A stretch of DNA of 64,000 bases from Flavobacteriales bacterium (GCA_018401695.1 JAGYKD010000001.1:412016-476015), one strand, 5' to 3'; positions 23,332 to 32,103 are shown, counted from the stretch's first letter. Notes: a model not told the origin generated them from the letters alone. Made by a program: numbers and translations.

Positions 23332-24474
23332 CTACACCAAAAACCCATCGTAATTCCCCGAATGAATAAAGGCCGTTGCGCAATTCGGATAGGCCCGGGT
23401 AAAGGTTTTGGTAATTCGATGCTTGGGTTTTTCCTTCCACTTGAATTCGTAAGCGCATAATCCTCCATCCACTTCCTCTATGTAGTCGATTTCTTGCTGT
23501 TCTTTGGTTCTCCAGAAATAGGTATTGCCATAGAACCTTCGATAATCATTCGATTTTCTGCGCTCAGCAACCAAATAGTTTTCCCATAAGGCACCCCTGT
23601 CTTGCCGCCCTTCCAGCAGTTGAAAAGAGGAAATCAATGCGTTGCGGATTCCATTGTCGTAGAAATATATTTTTTTGGAGGCCTTCAGCTCGTTTCTTAG
23701 ATTCCGACTAAAAGAAGGTAAACGAAACACAACAAAGGATTTTTCCAAGAGTTGAACATAGGCCTCTACGGTTTTGCTGTCCAAACCAATTAAGTTGCCA
23801 AGCTCGTTGTACGATACCTCTTGTCCAATCTGATAGGCCAGCGCTTGCAACAACTTTACCAGCTTTTCCGGTTTCTTGATGCTTTCCAGCATGAGCAAAT
23901 CACGATACAAAAAACTATCCGACAACAGCTTAAGTACTTCCACTTCATTCCCTTGGTTGGTCACTACTTCCGGATAAGAACCAAATACAAGACGGTGATT
24001 TAATAGCCTTTGCTCGATCATAACTTGGTTATGATTCGCCAATTCCCGATAGGAAAGGGGAAACAACCGGAATTCAAATTTTCGACCGGTAAGGGGCTCA
24101 TTGGTATTGTTTTGCAATTCAAAGGCGGACGAACCGCTAGCAATCACCTGTACTTCGGGATAGGTGTCTATCAATAACTTTAGCGCTAAGCCTATTTCGG
24201 AAATTTGTTGCGCCTCATCAAGTATGACCACCTTCTTGTTGCCAATGAGCGCCTTTAAAGAGGTGGAGGTTGGATGCTTAAACCGCTCTTTGATATCATA
24301 CTCATCGGCATTCAGCCAAAGTGCATCTTCTCCGTAATCGTGAAAGATTTTTTTTAACAAGGTGGTTTTGCCCGTCTGCCGGGCACCCAAAAGAAGAATG
24401 ACTTTTCCTTTAAACAGCCGAGCCCGTATTGAATCCTCTATAATTCGTTGTATCAAATCCCTGATTTTAATCAA
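23332..24474 (-). CDS. AAA+ ATPase with DUF4143 domain
   Basis: 380 residues. Walker A is LLGARQTGKTTLLKK, Walker B KKVVILDEAQQ and sensor VIASGSSAFEL; the C-terminal half (FLYRDLL, then GNLIGLDSKTVEAYVQLLEK and FFYDNG-like YFYDNGIRNAL, then YEFKWK) is a DUF4143 nuclease-like domain. These proteins are common accessory ATPases in Bacteroidota whose biological role is unsettled. No in-frame ATG lies near the N-terminus: the start must be TTG at 24474 or TTG at 24456. A TATTTTTG promoter-like element overlaps the first of these, favouring the later one. Two palindromes lie directly upstream. Confidence 0.85.
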   Translation of the reverse strand: MIKIRDLIQRIIEDSIRARLFKGKVILLLGARQTGKTTLLKKIFHDYGEDALWLNADEYDIKERFKHPTSTSLKALIGNKKVVILDEAQQISEIGLALKLLIDTYPEVQVIASGSSAFELQNNTNEPLTGRKFEFRLFPLSYRELANHNQVMIEQRLLNHRLVFGSYPEVVTNQGNEVEVLKLLSDSFLYRDLLMLESIKKPEKLVKLLQALAYQIGQEVSYNELGNLIGLDSKTVEAYVQLLEKSFVVFRLPSFSRNLRNELKASKKIYFYDNGIRNALISSFQLLEGRQDRGALWENYLVAERRKSNDYRRFYGNTYFWRTKEQQEIDYIEEVDGGLCAYEFKWKEKPKHRITKTFTRAYPNCATAFIHSGNYDGFLV

Positions 24475-24484
24475 AAATACAACC

Positions 24485-24543
24485 TTTTCGGAATAGAATC
24501 CGAAAATATCATTACTTTTTTGGAATACATTCCGAAAATATCA
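24485..24543. promoter_or_regulatory. Twin palindromes upstream of the DUF4143 ATPase gene
   Basis: TTTTCGGA (24485-24492) and TCCGAAAA (24499-24506) form the first palindrome. TTTTTGGAAT (24517-24526) and ATTCCGAAAA (24529-24538) form the second. Both are followed by TATCA. They lie 11-70 bp upstream of the start and look like tandem operator sites. Confidence 0.5.
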
Positions 24544-24641
24544 GTTTTTTACCGCCCCCTTTACCTCTTTTTCAACCGCAAAGCAAAACCGGAATGCGCA
24601 AGGGTCAAAGGGTTTTGCGCTTTGGCAAATACCCTCTTTCT

Positions 24642-24760
24642 GAGACCGTTGACGCGTTGTGTTTTCAAGTTTATAACCCTGACCAAGGCGTCAGTGGTCT
24701 TTGATACCGACCGCAGTGTCGGTGCGAATTAAGGCACGGCCAAAATGAAAGTCCCCTGAC
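24642..24760 (+). repeat. Inverted-end dispersed repeat, copy B (right end replaced)
   Basis: Shares the first 28 bp with copies A and C and an inner GCGAATTAAGGCACGG with copy A. CCGAC and GTCGG form an internal hairpin. Instead of the CGCATCAAC right end it runs into sequence of another element (GGCCGTATGCTCTGCTGC at 24789), also found at 26768. Confidence 0.6.
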
Positions 24761-24784
24761 GCTGCGGTAGGGACCTAAGGCGCG

Positions 24785-24835
24785 GCCAGGCCGTATGCTC
24801 TGCTGCTGGGCCTTAAGGGCGAGCGCCAGAATCCA
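24785..24835. repeat. Fragment of the GC-rich structured element
   Basis: GGCCGTATGCTCTGCTGC followed by TGGGCC matches the end of the element at 26751-26934 almost exactly, but the rest of the element is missing. Beyond it, 24840-25110 is AT-rich with no gene that I can see. Confidence 0.5.
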
Positions 24836-25114
24836 AAAAAAAATAAAAACCAAAACTTGCATGTGTCAAAGTGTTTTGACAAATGAAGCTAATGAGCAGA
24901 TGGGCAAATAGTCAAATTTGCACCTTTGTTTGTTCATTTTGCATAACTCGAATTTTTTGCACCTAAGAATTCCATTCGTGACCATTTCAAGCCGATAAGA
25001 GGTCGGCTTTTGCCCTAGATTTCAGGCGTCTATTTAGAAAATTGCCAAAAAAAGTAAAATAAAAAATACGATGCTTTGCGTATCCATTGGTGAACAAAAA
25101 TAAAAACACTCAAA

Positions 25115-25122
25115 GTAAATTT
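25115..25122 (+). promoter_or_regulatory. TAAATTTG promoter of the delta-60 repeat gene
   Basis: Perfect TAnnTTTG 21 bp before the ATG at 25144, so a short leader of about 15 bases is predicted. Confidence 0.5.
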
Positions 25123-25143
25123 GATGCAACTAATTTAATTGTT

Positions 25144-26604
25144 ATGAAAAGAACGGTACATGCATGGTTGACAGCAGGCCTCCTGGTTTCGGTTTGTCAT
25201 GCCCAAAACATTGCACTAGACACCTCTTTTGACCCCGGACAAGGACCGGATTCAGAAGTACGCACCATTGCCATCCAAGCAGATGGCAAAATTCTGGTGG
25301 GCGGTATTTTTGATGAATTCAACGGTGGGCTTACAAGTCTAAGCGCAGTACGCTTGAACACGGACGGTAGTTTGGACAATACTTTTGCCCCCCCAAATTT
25401 GTTGGACCCCGTGGGAGTGGGTGGCACCGTGCGCAAAATTGTCATTCAAAACGATGGCAAAATCCTTTTGGCCGGCGGCGTTCGTAGAACGGTTTTTCCG
25501 ATAACCAATATGGGAATAATTCGCCTGAACTCGGATGGTTCTTTGGACAATTCCTTTGACCTGCAAGGAGAAGGTTTTGATGGCGAGGTTTTGGACGCCG
25601 TTATTCAGCCCGATGGAAAAATTATAGTTTGCGGAGGCTTTGATGCATTCAATGGAAGTACCGCTCCCGGCATGGCTTCCGGAATTGCCCGTTTGAATTC
25701 CGATGGAAGTCTTGATCCGGCATTTAACCCCGGAAACGGCTTCGATTTAACCGCCGAAGTATTGGCCTTACAAGCCGATGGAAAAATCTTGGTAGGGGGG
25801 AGGTTTGAGGTGTTCAATGGTTCGCCGCGCGTCTCCATTGTAAGGCTCAACGCCGATGGCTCCCTCGACACCGGTTTCGACCCCGGCAATCAATTTACCG
25901 ACGACATCCGAAGCATAGGCATTCAAGCAGATGGAAAAATCTTGGTGGGAGGAAACCTCAAAGAAAACTTCCCTTTTGGTGTGATTCGGCCAAGAATTGC
26001 ACGGCTGAATGCCGACGGAAGCACGGACAACAGTTTTGACCCGGGCGACGGATTTAGTTCCTATCCCCAGGCCTTCCATGTTCAAGCCGATGGAAAAATC
26101 ATTGTCGCCGGTGAATTTGGCCAATACCAAGGAACCACCGCCGGAGGAATAATACGGCTACATTCCAACGGCGATATAGACACCAGCTTTAACCCAGGCG
26201 CGGGCTTTGGCTCTCCAAACCTAGGTTTGTCCATGGTTAAGGACATGAAATTGCAAGCCGATGGAAAAATATATGTGGTTGGAAACTTTAATGCTTACGA
26301 TGGCACCAATCGAAATAGGATTGCTCGATTGTTGGGCGATGGAGGAACTACCTACGCTCCTAGCCTGTCAAACCTTGCGCCACTCAAGATTTACCCAAAC
26401 CCGAGCCAAGGAATATTTACCGTAGATTGCCTTGCAGACAACTCTACCTTAAACATACTTGCTGTTTCCGGTAAAGTGCTGTGGTCTACCAAGATTCATG
26501 CCGGGCAAAACCAATTGAACACCGGCCATTTACCAAAAGGGGTTTACCTTTTACAAATCTCGGGTGAAACAGAAATAGGCTACCAACGCTTGGTGCTGGA
26601 ATAA
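25144..26604 (+). CDS. Delta-60 repeat protein exported by the type IX system
   Basis: 486 residues from ATG 25144, which starts a signal peptide (MKRTVHAWLTAGLLVSVCHA). Seven or so repeats of about 55-60 residues follow, each with a strand D-G-S-L/T-D-x-S/T-F-D/N-P-G and the phrase QADGKILVGG-F (for example IQADGKILVGGIFDEFNG), which defines the delta-60 (beta-propeller-like) repeat. The C-terminal LKIYPNPSQGIFTVDCL, LNILAVSGKVLWSTKI, LNTGHLPKGVYLLQI is a clear T9SS type A sorting domain. Extracellular; the ligand is unknown. A strong terminator follows. Confidence 0.87.
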   Translation: MKRTVHAWLTAGLLVSVCHAQNIALDTSFDPGQGPDSEVRTIAIQADGKILVGGIFDEFNGGLTSLSAVRLNTDGSLDNTFAPPNLLDPVGVGGTVRKIVIQNDGKILLAGGVRRTVFPITNMGIIRLNSDGSLDNSFDLQGEGFDGEVLDAVIQPDGKIIVCGGFDAFNGSTAPGMASGIARLNSDGSLDPAFNPGNGFDLTAEVLALQADGKILVGGRFEVFNGSPRVSIVRLNADGSLDTGFDPGNQFTDDIRSIGIQADGKILVGGNLKENFPFGVIRPRIARLNADGSTDNSFDPGDGFSSYPQAFHVQADGKIIVAGEFGQYQGTTAGGIIRLHSNGDIDTSFNPGAGFGSPNLGLSMVKDMKLQADGKIYVVGNFNAYDGTNRNRIARLLGDGGTTYAPSLSNLAPLKIYPNPSQGIFTVDCLADNSTLNILAVSGKVLWSTKIHAGQNQLNTGHLPKGVYLLQISGETEIGYQRLVLE

Positions 26605-26633
26605 GCTTTAAACGCCTTGCCCCAATAGACCTA

Positions 26634-26665
26634 GGGATGTTTCCAAAAGAAACATCCCTTTTTGG
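26634..26665 (+). terminator. Rho-independent terminator after the delta-60 gene
   Basis: GGGATGTTTC, loop CAAAAG, GAAACATCCC, then TTTTT. It is a 10-bp perfect stem 30 bp after the stop. A run of ten C follows near 26688. Confidence 0.85.
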
Positions 26666-26750
26666 TTCTACACGCCTTGATTAAGGCCCCCCCCCCCTTT
26701 TAGGCAAGCGATTTAAGTTTTCTGCACGGACTGGAAGACCCAATGTCAAA

Positions 26751-26934
26751 AAATGGCCTTCCAGCCGGGCCGTATGCTCTGCTGCAGGGCCGCCCTAGGC
26801 AGGGCCGGCTGAGGAGGCCCCCGTTGTTTCGGGGGGACCCCGCAAGCCTTGGCCTGCCTTGGGCGGCCCAAAGCAAGCAGCAGGCAAAGGGCTGGGTAGC
26901 TTAGAAAAACACCCTTTGGAACCGAGGCCCAAAC
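26751..26934 (-). repeat. GC-rich structured intergenic element, copy 5
   Basis: Read on the minus strand it starts TTTGGGCCTCGGTTCCAAAG and ends near GGCCATTT. The central part GGCAAGGCTTGCGGGG-like stem with TCCCCCCGAAAC and GGGGGCCTCCTCAGCC is closely similar to copy 58729. It lies between convergent genes. The rest of 26605-27068 apart from the terminator is featureless. Confidence 0.75.
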
Positions 26935-27068
26935 CCAAAAAATGAATTCGGGAATTATAATCTCTAAACGTTATGCTAATCGGAGACTACAGGTTCTCTA
27001 ACTCCAGACCAATTAAGCATGGCCTAGCACGCCCTCGGAACCATTGGCCAAGGCAAAAGACGCCCCAC

Positions 27069-28256
27069 TCAAGCAAACAAACCCAAAGGCGCAAAGCCCT
27101 TTATGCCCACGGCCTCGGCACTGCTCCCCAAACAGTGGTTCAGCAAATCGGCGTAGACCGATCTAAAATCGATGCGGTATTTTAGGTCGCCTTCGTCCAG
27201 GCTGCTCAGGTCGGGAGCTTCGTTGGCAATGCCCGGGTGCGCCAGCTTTCCGCCCATCACAAACAGGTTGTTGGCCGTTCCGTGGTCGGTACCACCGGAG
27301 GCGTTTTGCGCCACCCGGCGTCCAAACTCACTAAAGGTGACCACCACCACCCGATCCAGCAAATTGGCGGCCCGCATTTCTTCCATAAAAGGCAGCATGG
27401 CATCGCTGTACTGCTTGAGCAGGCGGCCTTGCTTGTTCTTTTGCTGAATGTGGGTATCAAAGCCGCCCAACTCAGCATAATAAACGCGGGTGTGCGCCTT
27501 GCCCAAAATGAGTTGGGCAATGGTTTGCATATGTTTGCCAAAGGCGTGGTTGGGATACTCTCTTTGGGTTTTGCCCAAACGGTAGGCTTCTTGTAAATAG
27601 CCCACTCCGGACTGGGTTTCGGCCAGGGTTTTGTAGAGGTAATTCAAATTGTCGCTAGGCGCCTCCGGGGCTTGGGGCAAACGCTCCACCAGGGCATTGA
27701 TTTGCCGAGCTACGGCATTGGGATTTTGAATGGCCAGTCCTTTGCTTTCCTCTCCGCGCATGGCCAAGCTTAAGGTGCTGTTTACTTCAATAGCTGCACT
27801 AGGTGTGCCGCCGCCTTGGCAGTGGGCATCCAACCAACGGCCCAACCATCCGCTGGTCCAACTTTCGTCCGAAGGGCTGCCGCTGTGCCATATGTCCATG
27901 GACCTAAAATGGCTGCGGTTGGGGTTGGGATAGCCTACATGGTTGAGAATGCTGAGCCAACCTTGCTGATAAATCTCATGCAAGCCCTCCATGTTGGAAT
28001 GCAAGCCCATGCCCTTTTCCAGGACCAAAACTTCGTCCTTGCCCAGCGCCAGACCCGGACGTGCTTGGTAATACAAATCGTTGGCGTAAGGCACAACGGT
28101 GTTGAGGCCGTCGTTGCCGCCGCTCAGCTGCACCATCACCAAAATAGGGCCGTCGGGATTATCGGGGCGCAGCAAAGAGCTTGCCTGCAAAAACCGGGGT
28201 ACCAAAAGGGCCGTACTGGCCAATCCGCTGCGCTTTATAAAATCTCTTCGGTTCAT
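27069..28256 (-). CDS. DUF1501 family protein, Tat-exported
   Basis: 395 residues. The N-terminus MNRRDFIKRSGLASTALLVP is a twin-arginine signal. The body has PILVMVQLSGGNDGLNTVVP, LGRWLDAHC, VYYAELGGFDTHIQQ, VVTFSEFGRR and GGTDHGTANNLFVMGG, which are the conserved blocks of DUF1501 (sulfatase/phosphatase-like fold with a metal-binding Asp/His pattern). It is always found next to a DUF1800 gene, as here (4 bp apart). The pair is thought to act in the periplasm or on the surface, but the substrate is unknown. Confidence 0.9.
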   Translation of the reverse strand: MNRRDFIKRSGLASTALLVPRFLQASSLLRPDNPDGPILVMVQLSGGNDGLNTVVPYANDLYYQARPGLALGKDEVLVLEKGMGLHSNMEGLHEIYQQGWLSILNHVGYPNPNRSHFRSMDIWHSGSPSDESWTSGWLGRWLDAHCQGGGTPSAAIEVNSTLSLAMRGEESKGLAIQNPNAVARQINALVERLPQAPEAPSDNLNYLYKTLAETQSGVGYLQEAYRLGKTQREYPNHAFGKHMQTIAQLILGKAHTRVYYAELGGFDTHIQQKNKQGRLLKQYSDAMLPFMEEMRAANLLDRVVVVTFSEFGRRVAQNASGGTDHGTANNLFVMGGKLAHPGIANEAPDLSSLDEGDLKYRIDFRSVYADLLNHCLGSSAEAVGIKGFAPLGLFA

Positions 28257-28259
28257 GGC

Positions 28260-29639
28260 TTAACACAATTGATATTCAGGACTCCGAACGGTTTCGAGCA
28301 ACACATGTTGCACCTTTTTCTCCAAGGGCCAAGCCGCTTGTACCGGTCGAATTCGGGAATGCAGCTTGTTTTGAGGCACAGCGGTAACCCCGCAAATAAA
28401 CTCGGTAAGTTCGGCATCGCTCAAACCGGCACAGAGTTCGTAAAAGTGCTGCAAACTCAATTCGGTTTGCAGTTTATCTAGTTTTCCGTAGGCGGGCTGT
28501 TCCGGCAAATCCCGGCTCTCCATCTGTAAGTCGCTATTGCTCAACAAGGCCTCTCCCAAACGCATGCGAAACACCAGGGTAGATGCGTCGATCCAGGCCC
28601 TACCGTCTTTCCAGCCGGCCACATTGGGCGGATGGCCGACGGTTTGCCCCAAAATGCGCTGCAAAGCAAAAAGCACCTGTTCGTCTTTAAAGGTAAGGCC
28701 TACTTGCCGGCGGAATCCGGTAAGCAAATCGGCAGGAGACTTTATCCGGTTGCCCATAACCTTGGGGTCGTAAAACCAGTCGCTCATAAAAATATGACGC
28801 ATGGTTTGGTCAATGGCATAACCGCTGCCGTACAAAACCTCCGCAATTTCCTTTTCACGTTTGGGATTGGGCTTGTCGGAAACAAACCAAGCATAGAGTT
28901 TTTTCGCCAAAAAAGCGGCAGTAGCCGGGTCATCCAGCACCCTATTTAAAATGTCTTCGCCCCCAAAAGCCCCGGTTTTGCCTCTAAAGGTCTTGGTACC
29001 GGTGTCGTGCCAGCGCTCTACCAACCAGAAGGCACCGGCGTCGTCGTAGTTCCAACCGGTAAAGGCACGAGCGGCTTCCTTAATGTCTTGCTCGGTGTAT
29101 TGGCCAATACCCAGGGTGTACAATTCCAGCACTTCACGTGCAAAATTCTCGTTGGGCTTGCGGGCTCTATTCTGGGTATTGTTTAGAAACTCCAACATGG
29201 CCGCATCTTTGGCCACGGTATGCAGCATGGTGCGGTAATTGCCTAGGGCTTCGACCTTAAGCTTATTGATGTGGAGTTGAAGCATGTAAGCAAAAGGCAC
29301 AAAACAGGCAAAATGGTCGTGCCAAAAAAGGAACATTTTTTCGCGCAATTGCGCCCGACTAAAGGCAAATTCGTTGAGCGCCTGAATGTTCATATCGCCC
29401 AGCTGTTCCAAATTAAACTTACGCACGGCCTTTTTGTCCTCGGGATTGTTGCGCATTTGCTTGCGCCAACGCATGGAGGCAGGCATTTCCGCCCGGTCCA
29501 TGGGACTGTAGTGTTGTGCATCTTGGAACAACAAATCCACGGCCTCTGCCCGAGTCAATTGCACCAGCCGAGGCACTTGCGTGGGGTCGGGGCCAAAACC
29601 TGCCCGCCAAAAGAGGTGAAGTGTTTCTTGCAGCGTCAT
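28260..29639 (-). CDS. DUF1800 family protein
   Basis: 459 residues. Conserved DUF1800 blocks: HLFWRAGFGPDPTQV at the N-terminus, KMFLFWHDHFACFV, FLNNTQNRARKPNENFAREV, LELYTLGIGQYTEQDIKEAA with ARAFTGW, and VAGWKDGRAWIDASTL. It is upstream of the DUF1501 gene and separated by only three bases, so they form one transcription unit. A TATATTTG element lies 13 bp before the ATG. There is no obvious signal peptide, although export with the Tat partner is possible. Function unknown. Confidence 0.9.
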   Translation of the reverse strand: MTLQETLHLFWRAGFGPDPTQVPRLVQLTRAEAVDLLFQDAQHYSPMDRAEMPASMRWRKQMRNNPEDKKAVRKFNLEQLGDMNIQALNEFAFSRAQLREKMFLFWHDHFACFVPFAYMLQLHINKLKVEALGNYRTMLHTVAKDAAMLEFLNNTQNRARKPNENFAREVLELYTLGIGQYTEQDIKEAARAFTGWNYDDAGAFWLVERWHDTGTKTFRGKTGAFGGEDILNRVLDDPATAAFLAKKLYAWFVSDKPNPKREKEIAEVLYGSGYAIDQTMRHIFMSDWFYDPKVMGNRIKSPADLLTGFRRQVGLTFKDEQVLFALQRILGQTVGHPPNVAGWKDGRAWIDASTLVFRMRLGEALLSNSDLQMESRDLPEQPAYGKLDKLQTELSLQHFYELCAGLSDAELTEFICGVTAVPQNKLHSRIRPVQAAWPLEKKVQHVLLETVRSPEYQLC

Positions 29640-29722
29640 ATATGGTTTAGACCAAATATAATGCCAGAGGGTTTAATCGAGCCGACGTATATTGGACTTC
29701 GAAAATCAAAACCCTTTGCGGC

Positions 29723-30052
29723 ATGCACGACTGGAAAGCACTTTGCCAAACCCTGCGGGCCTTCCGCGACGAACGCGATTGGGCGCAGTTCCACAACGCC
29801 AAAGACTTAGCCCTGGCCTTGTCCATAGAAAGCAGCGAGCTGCTGGAAGCCTTTTTGTGGAAGAACCCCGACCAAGTGGACCCCGAAAAAGTAAAAGAAG
29901 AACTGGCCGACGTATTCGCCTACGCCCTGCTCTTGGCCGACAAGTATAGCTTTGACGTACAGGAAATTGTCCTCGAAAAAATCAAACGCAACGCAGAAAA
30001 ATATCCGATCGACAAGGCCAAAGGCACGGCAAAAAAATACAAGGAGTTATAG
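29723..30052 (+). CDS. MazG-like nucleotide pyrophosphohydrolase
   Basis: 109 residues. The all-alpha NTP-PPase motif is complete: ESSELLEAFLW (E-x2-E) and, one helix later, KEELADVFAYALLLAD (E-x2-D). KDLALALSIE precedes and KNAEKYP-like RNAEKYPIDKAKG closes the fold. Enzymes of this compact class hydrolyse non-canonical or excess NTPs to NMP and diphosphate; the specificity is unclear. A TTTG lies four bases before the ATG. The next feature downstream is a GC-rich structured element beginning 10 bp after the stop. Confidence 0.9.
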   Translation: MHDWKALCQTLRAFRDERDWAQFHNAKDLALALSIESSELLEAFLWKNPDQVDPEKVKEELADVFAYALLLADKYSFDVQEIVLEKIKRNAEKYPIDKAKGTAKKYKEL

Positions 30053-30062
30053 CAGAGGGAAT

Positions 30063-30234
30063 TTTGGGCCCCGGCTCCGAATAAAGCCTTACTATTTTAA
30101 CCGCTCCTGCGGCGGTCCTGCTTGCCGGGTGGCGCCTCCAAGGTGCTGTGGGGGTTCCGCAAAGCTACACCTCCTCGCCCGCTTGGCGGCATGCCACCCG
30201 TCGGCGCAGGGCCCTCTGCCGAGCGGGGGGCCGT
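30063..30234 (+). repeat. GC-rich structured intergenic element, copy 6
   Basis: Starts TTTTGGGCCCCGGCTCCG and ends GAGCGGGGGGCC. GGGTGGC and GCCACCC pair around a core with GGGGGTTCCGCAAAGCT and ACACCTCCTCGCCC, shared with copy 37926. It lies between convergent genes. Confidence 0.7.
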
Positions 30235-30258
30235 ATTTACACAATCCTTAAATTTCTG

Positions 30259-30744
30259 CTATCCCTTTCGATTAGACTTCTCTTCCAACAATTTACGCAC
30301 CAAACGCAATTGCCCAAGGTGGTAATAAGCATGTTCAATGAACCCTTCTATATTTTTTTCAAGCGTTCCATAAGTTCCATCGGCAAAATCCAGATCCCAG
30401 CTTTCTTCAGGCATTTGGGACACCAATTGAATCAATGCTTTGGAGCTTTGCTCCAATCGATCCTTAAACGCCTGCCAATCTTCTTCGGAGTTTATGGGGG
30501 GCGCATGGAAACTGTAGGCATCTTTAATGGAAAGCGGTCCACCGTTCAACACCTCGGCAATCCCTTCGGCATAGTAAAGCACGTGATAAATCAATTCAAG
30601 GGCGCTATTTAATCCATACACCTTTTCGCTTGCCGCTTTCATAGACAAAAGGCCGGCTTCGTTTTTAAGGTTGGTTTGGGCAATCCATTGACCGTTCAAG
30701 AGCACGGCTTCCAAACGTTTGGCAAGTTTTTGACTACGATTCAT
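30259..30744 (-). CDS. DinB-like / DUF1572 helical-bundle protein
   Basis: 161 residues. The helices carry the three-His pattern of DinB-like proteins: LELIYHVLYYAEGIAEVL contains the first His and GFIEHAYYHLGQLRLVRKLL the second and third. The rest (LSMKAASEKVYGLNSA, then INSEEDWQAFKDRLEQSS) fits a four-helix bundle. DinB-fold proteins are often metal- and thiol-dependent transferases. The substrate here is unknown. It is not clearly in an operon; the 33-bp gap to the upstream membrane-protein gene on the same strand is compatible with cotranscription. Confidence 0.75.
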   Translation of the reverse strand: MNRSQKLAKRLEAVLLNGQWIAQTNLKNEAGLLSMKAASEKVYGLNSALELIYHVLYYAEGIAEVLNGGPLSIKDAYSFHAPPINSEEDWQAFKDRLEQSSKALIQLVSQMPEESWDLDFADGTYGTLEKNIEGFIEHAYYHLGQLRLVRKLLEEKSNRKG

Positions 30745-30777
30745 GTTTATAGTTTAAGGTAAGGAGTCAAACGCCTT

Positions 30778-31578
30778 TTAAGTGTGAGTTTTTCCCCGAT
30801 CCATCCAAGCCAAGGGCACATAAGCTAGAGCCACTACTAGCACATCGCTAAAGGTGGTATCCAGCAGCAGCAGGTTGCCTATGTGGAACACAAACAAGCC
30901 TACAAAAAACACCAGATCCAGTTTCCGGGTAAAAAAACCCAACAGGTGCATGCCCTGCCAAATCAAGGCGCTGTACCAGCCAATCCACCAGACCCATGGG
31001 TTTTCGAGAAAAAAATGTACCCAATGCCCGGCATCATGCAGGGCTTCGGCTTGTTGGTGTGTTAATACGTCCAAGGCATGTTGAGGACTCCAAGCCGTTC
31101 CACGCGCCAGCTTCCAGCCCAATGCGGAGGCATGCATCCACAACACATAATAACGCAATCCCGACAAGCCCAGGCTAAAAGGCTTAATGCTTAAAGCCAG
31201 TTGCAGCGCGAATCCACCGATAAGCCCATGGTTGTGCATGGTAAATGCGGCATAGTAACTCACAAAGTACAGCAACCAACTTAGGACGTTGAGCCGGACC
31301 ACCCATGCCTTAAGCGGAAAAAAACATTGCATAACCAAACCCAAACCTAGGGCAATATCCAATACCCAACTTCCCCATGAGCCTAAAAAAAACTGAGGAA
31401 TGCCCAAGGCTTGCAACAGCCAATACAACCAGTCGGCTTCCGGATTAGCGAAGGGTGGCGAACCCAACTGACTAAGCCAAACGCCTCCCCAGCCCTGTCG
31501 AAACCAAAGCAAAAGCAATAAAAAGCCCGCCAATCGACGCCAAAAAAGCTCCGGTCGTTTCCTTAGCCCATGCTTCAT
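30778..31578 (-). CDS. Integral membrane protein of unknown function (HTTM-like?)
   Basis: 266 residues with about seven hydrophobic spans (for example LAGFLLLLLWF, WVLDIALGLGLVMQCFF, VLSWLLYFVSYYAAF and LVFFVGLFVFHIGNLLLL). Histidines lie near membrane boundaries (TMHNHGLIGG, EALHDAGHWVHFFLE, FHIGNLL). The pattern is reminiscent of HTTM / vitamin-K-dependent carboxylase-like proteins, but no defining motif is certain. Its ATG overlaps the stop of the upstream gene (TAATG), so the two are coupled and probably work together. Confidence 0.7.
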   Translation of the reverse strand: MKHGLRKRPELFWRRLAGFLLLLLWFRQGWGGVWLSQLGSPPFANPEADWLYWLLQALGIPQFFLGSWGSWVLDIALGLGLVMQCFFPLKAWVVRLNVLSWLLYFVSYYAAFTMHNHGLIGGFALQLALSIKPFSLGLSGLRYYVLWMHASALGWKLARGTAWSPQHALDVLTHQQAEALHDAGHWVHFFLENPWVWWIGWYSALIWQGMHLLGFFTRKLDLVFFVGLFVFHIGNLLLLDTTFSDVLVVALAYVPLAWMDRGKTHT

Positions 31579-32099
31579 TATGGATTGGGCTTAGGTAAGG
31601 TATAATACTCGGTAATTCTGTTCTCTCCAACGCCTCTAAGCCGGATGAGCAACAGGTCCGGCCCTTGTGAGTTCACGCCTTCCAAGCTATAAAACCAAGC
31701 TGCCGATTCGGCGGAACTTACATGGTTTTGGTTAAGATTTTTATGCAATAATGCGTGTACTTGTGGAAACTTTGCCGAAGGAAAACGCTGCTCTATGGCT
31801 TCTGCTACAGGGCTTTGCGCTGTTTCGTTTTGGTGGCGCTGCAACCAAAATTTGGCGTTTTGCACCACAAACTCGCGTTTTTTTGCCGGCAGCTCCTTCA
31901 AAACCGAATGTAGGCCTTGTTCCAAGTCCAGGTATTCAGGAGGGCTTTGGTAAGGGGCTGAGAACATGCCAAAATGCAGCCAAGGAAAAGTCTCTACCCC
32001 TTTAAAACTAAAGTAGGCTTGGCCTAAAACAAAAGCCAATACAGCAAGGGCTAAGCCTTTGCGTTTTTGCCATAGGTTCCACCAATCCTTAACACACAT
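31578..32099 (-). CDS. Membrane-anchored protein of unknown function, partner of the 30778 gene
   Basis: 173 residues. One N-terminal membrane helix (GLALAVLAFVLGQAYFSF) is followed by a soluble domain with WLHFGMFSAPYQSPPEYLDL, VQNAKFWLQRHQNETAQSP and LLLIRLRGVGENRITEYYTL. The family is unrecognised. It is the first gene of a two-gene operon; its stop is TAATG-coupled to the membrane-protein gene. TACCTTTG lies four bases before the ATG (32104-32111, minus strand), so the operon mRNA is probably leaderless. Confidence 0.7.
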   Translation of the reverse strand: MCVKDWWNLWQKRKGLALAVLAFVLGQAYFSFKGVETFPWLHFGMFSAPYQSPPEYLDLEQGLHSVLKELPAKKREFVVQNAKFWLQRHQNETAQSPVAEAIEQRFPSAKFPQVHALLHKNLNQNHVSSAESAAWFYSLEGVNSQGPDLLLIRLRGVGENRITEYYTLPKPNP

Positions 32100-32103
32100 A
32101 AGG

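Noticed and set aside
26686-26698. Run of ten C as a phase-variation tract
   Set aside because: It lies in a non-coding stretch downstream of a terminator and cannot change a reading frame.
29271-29810. 179-codon plus-strand frame
   Set aside because: It is antisense to the DUF1800 gene and overlaps the start of the MazG-like gene; no domain is visible.
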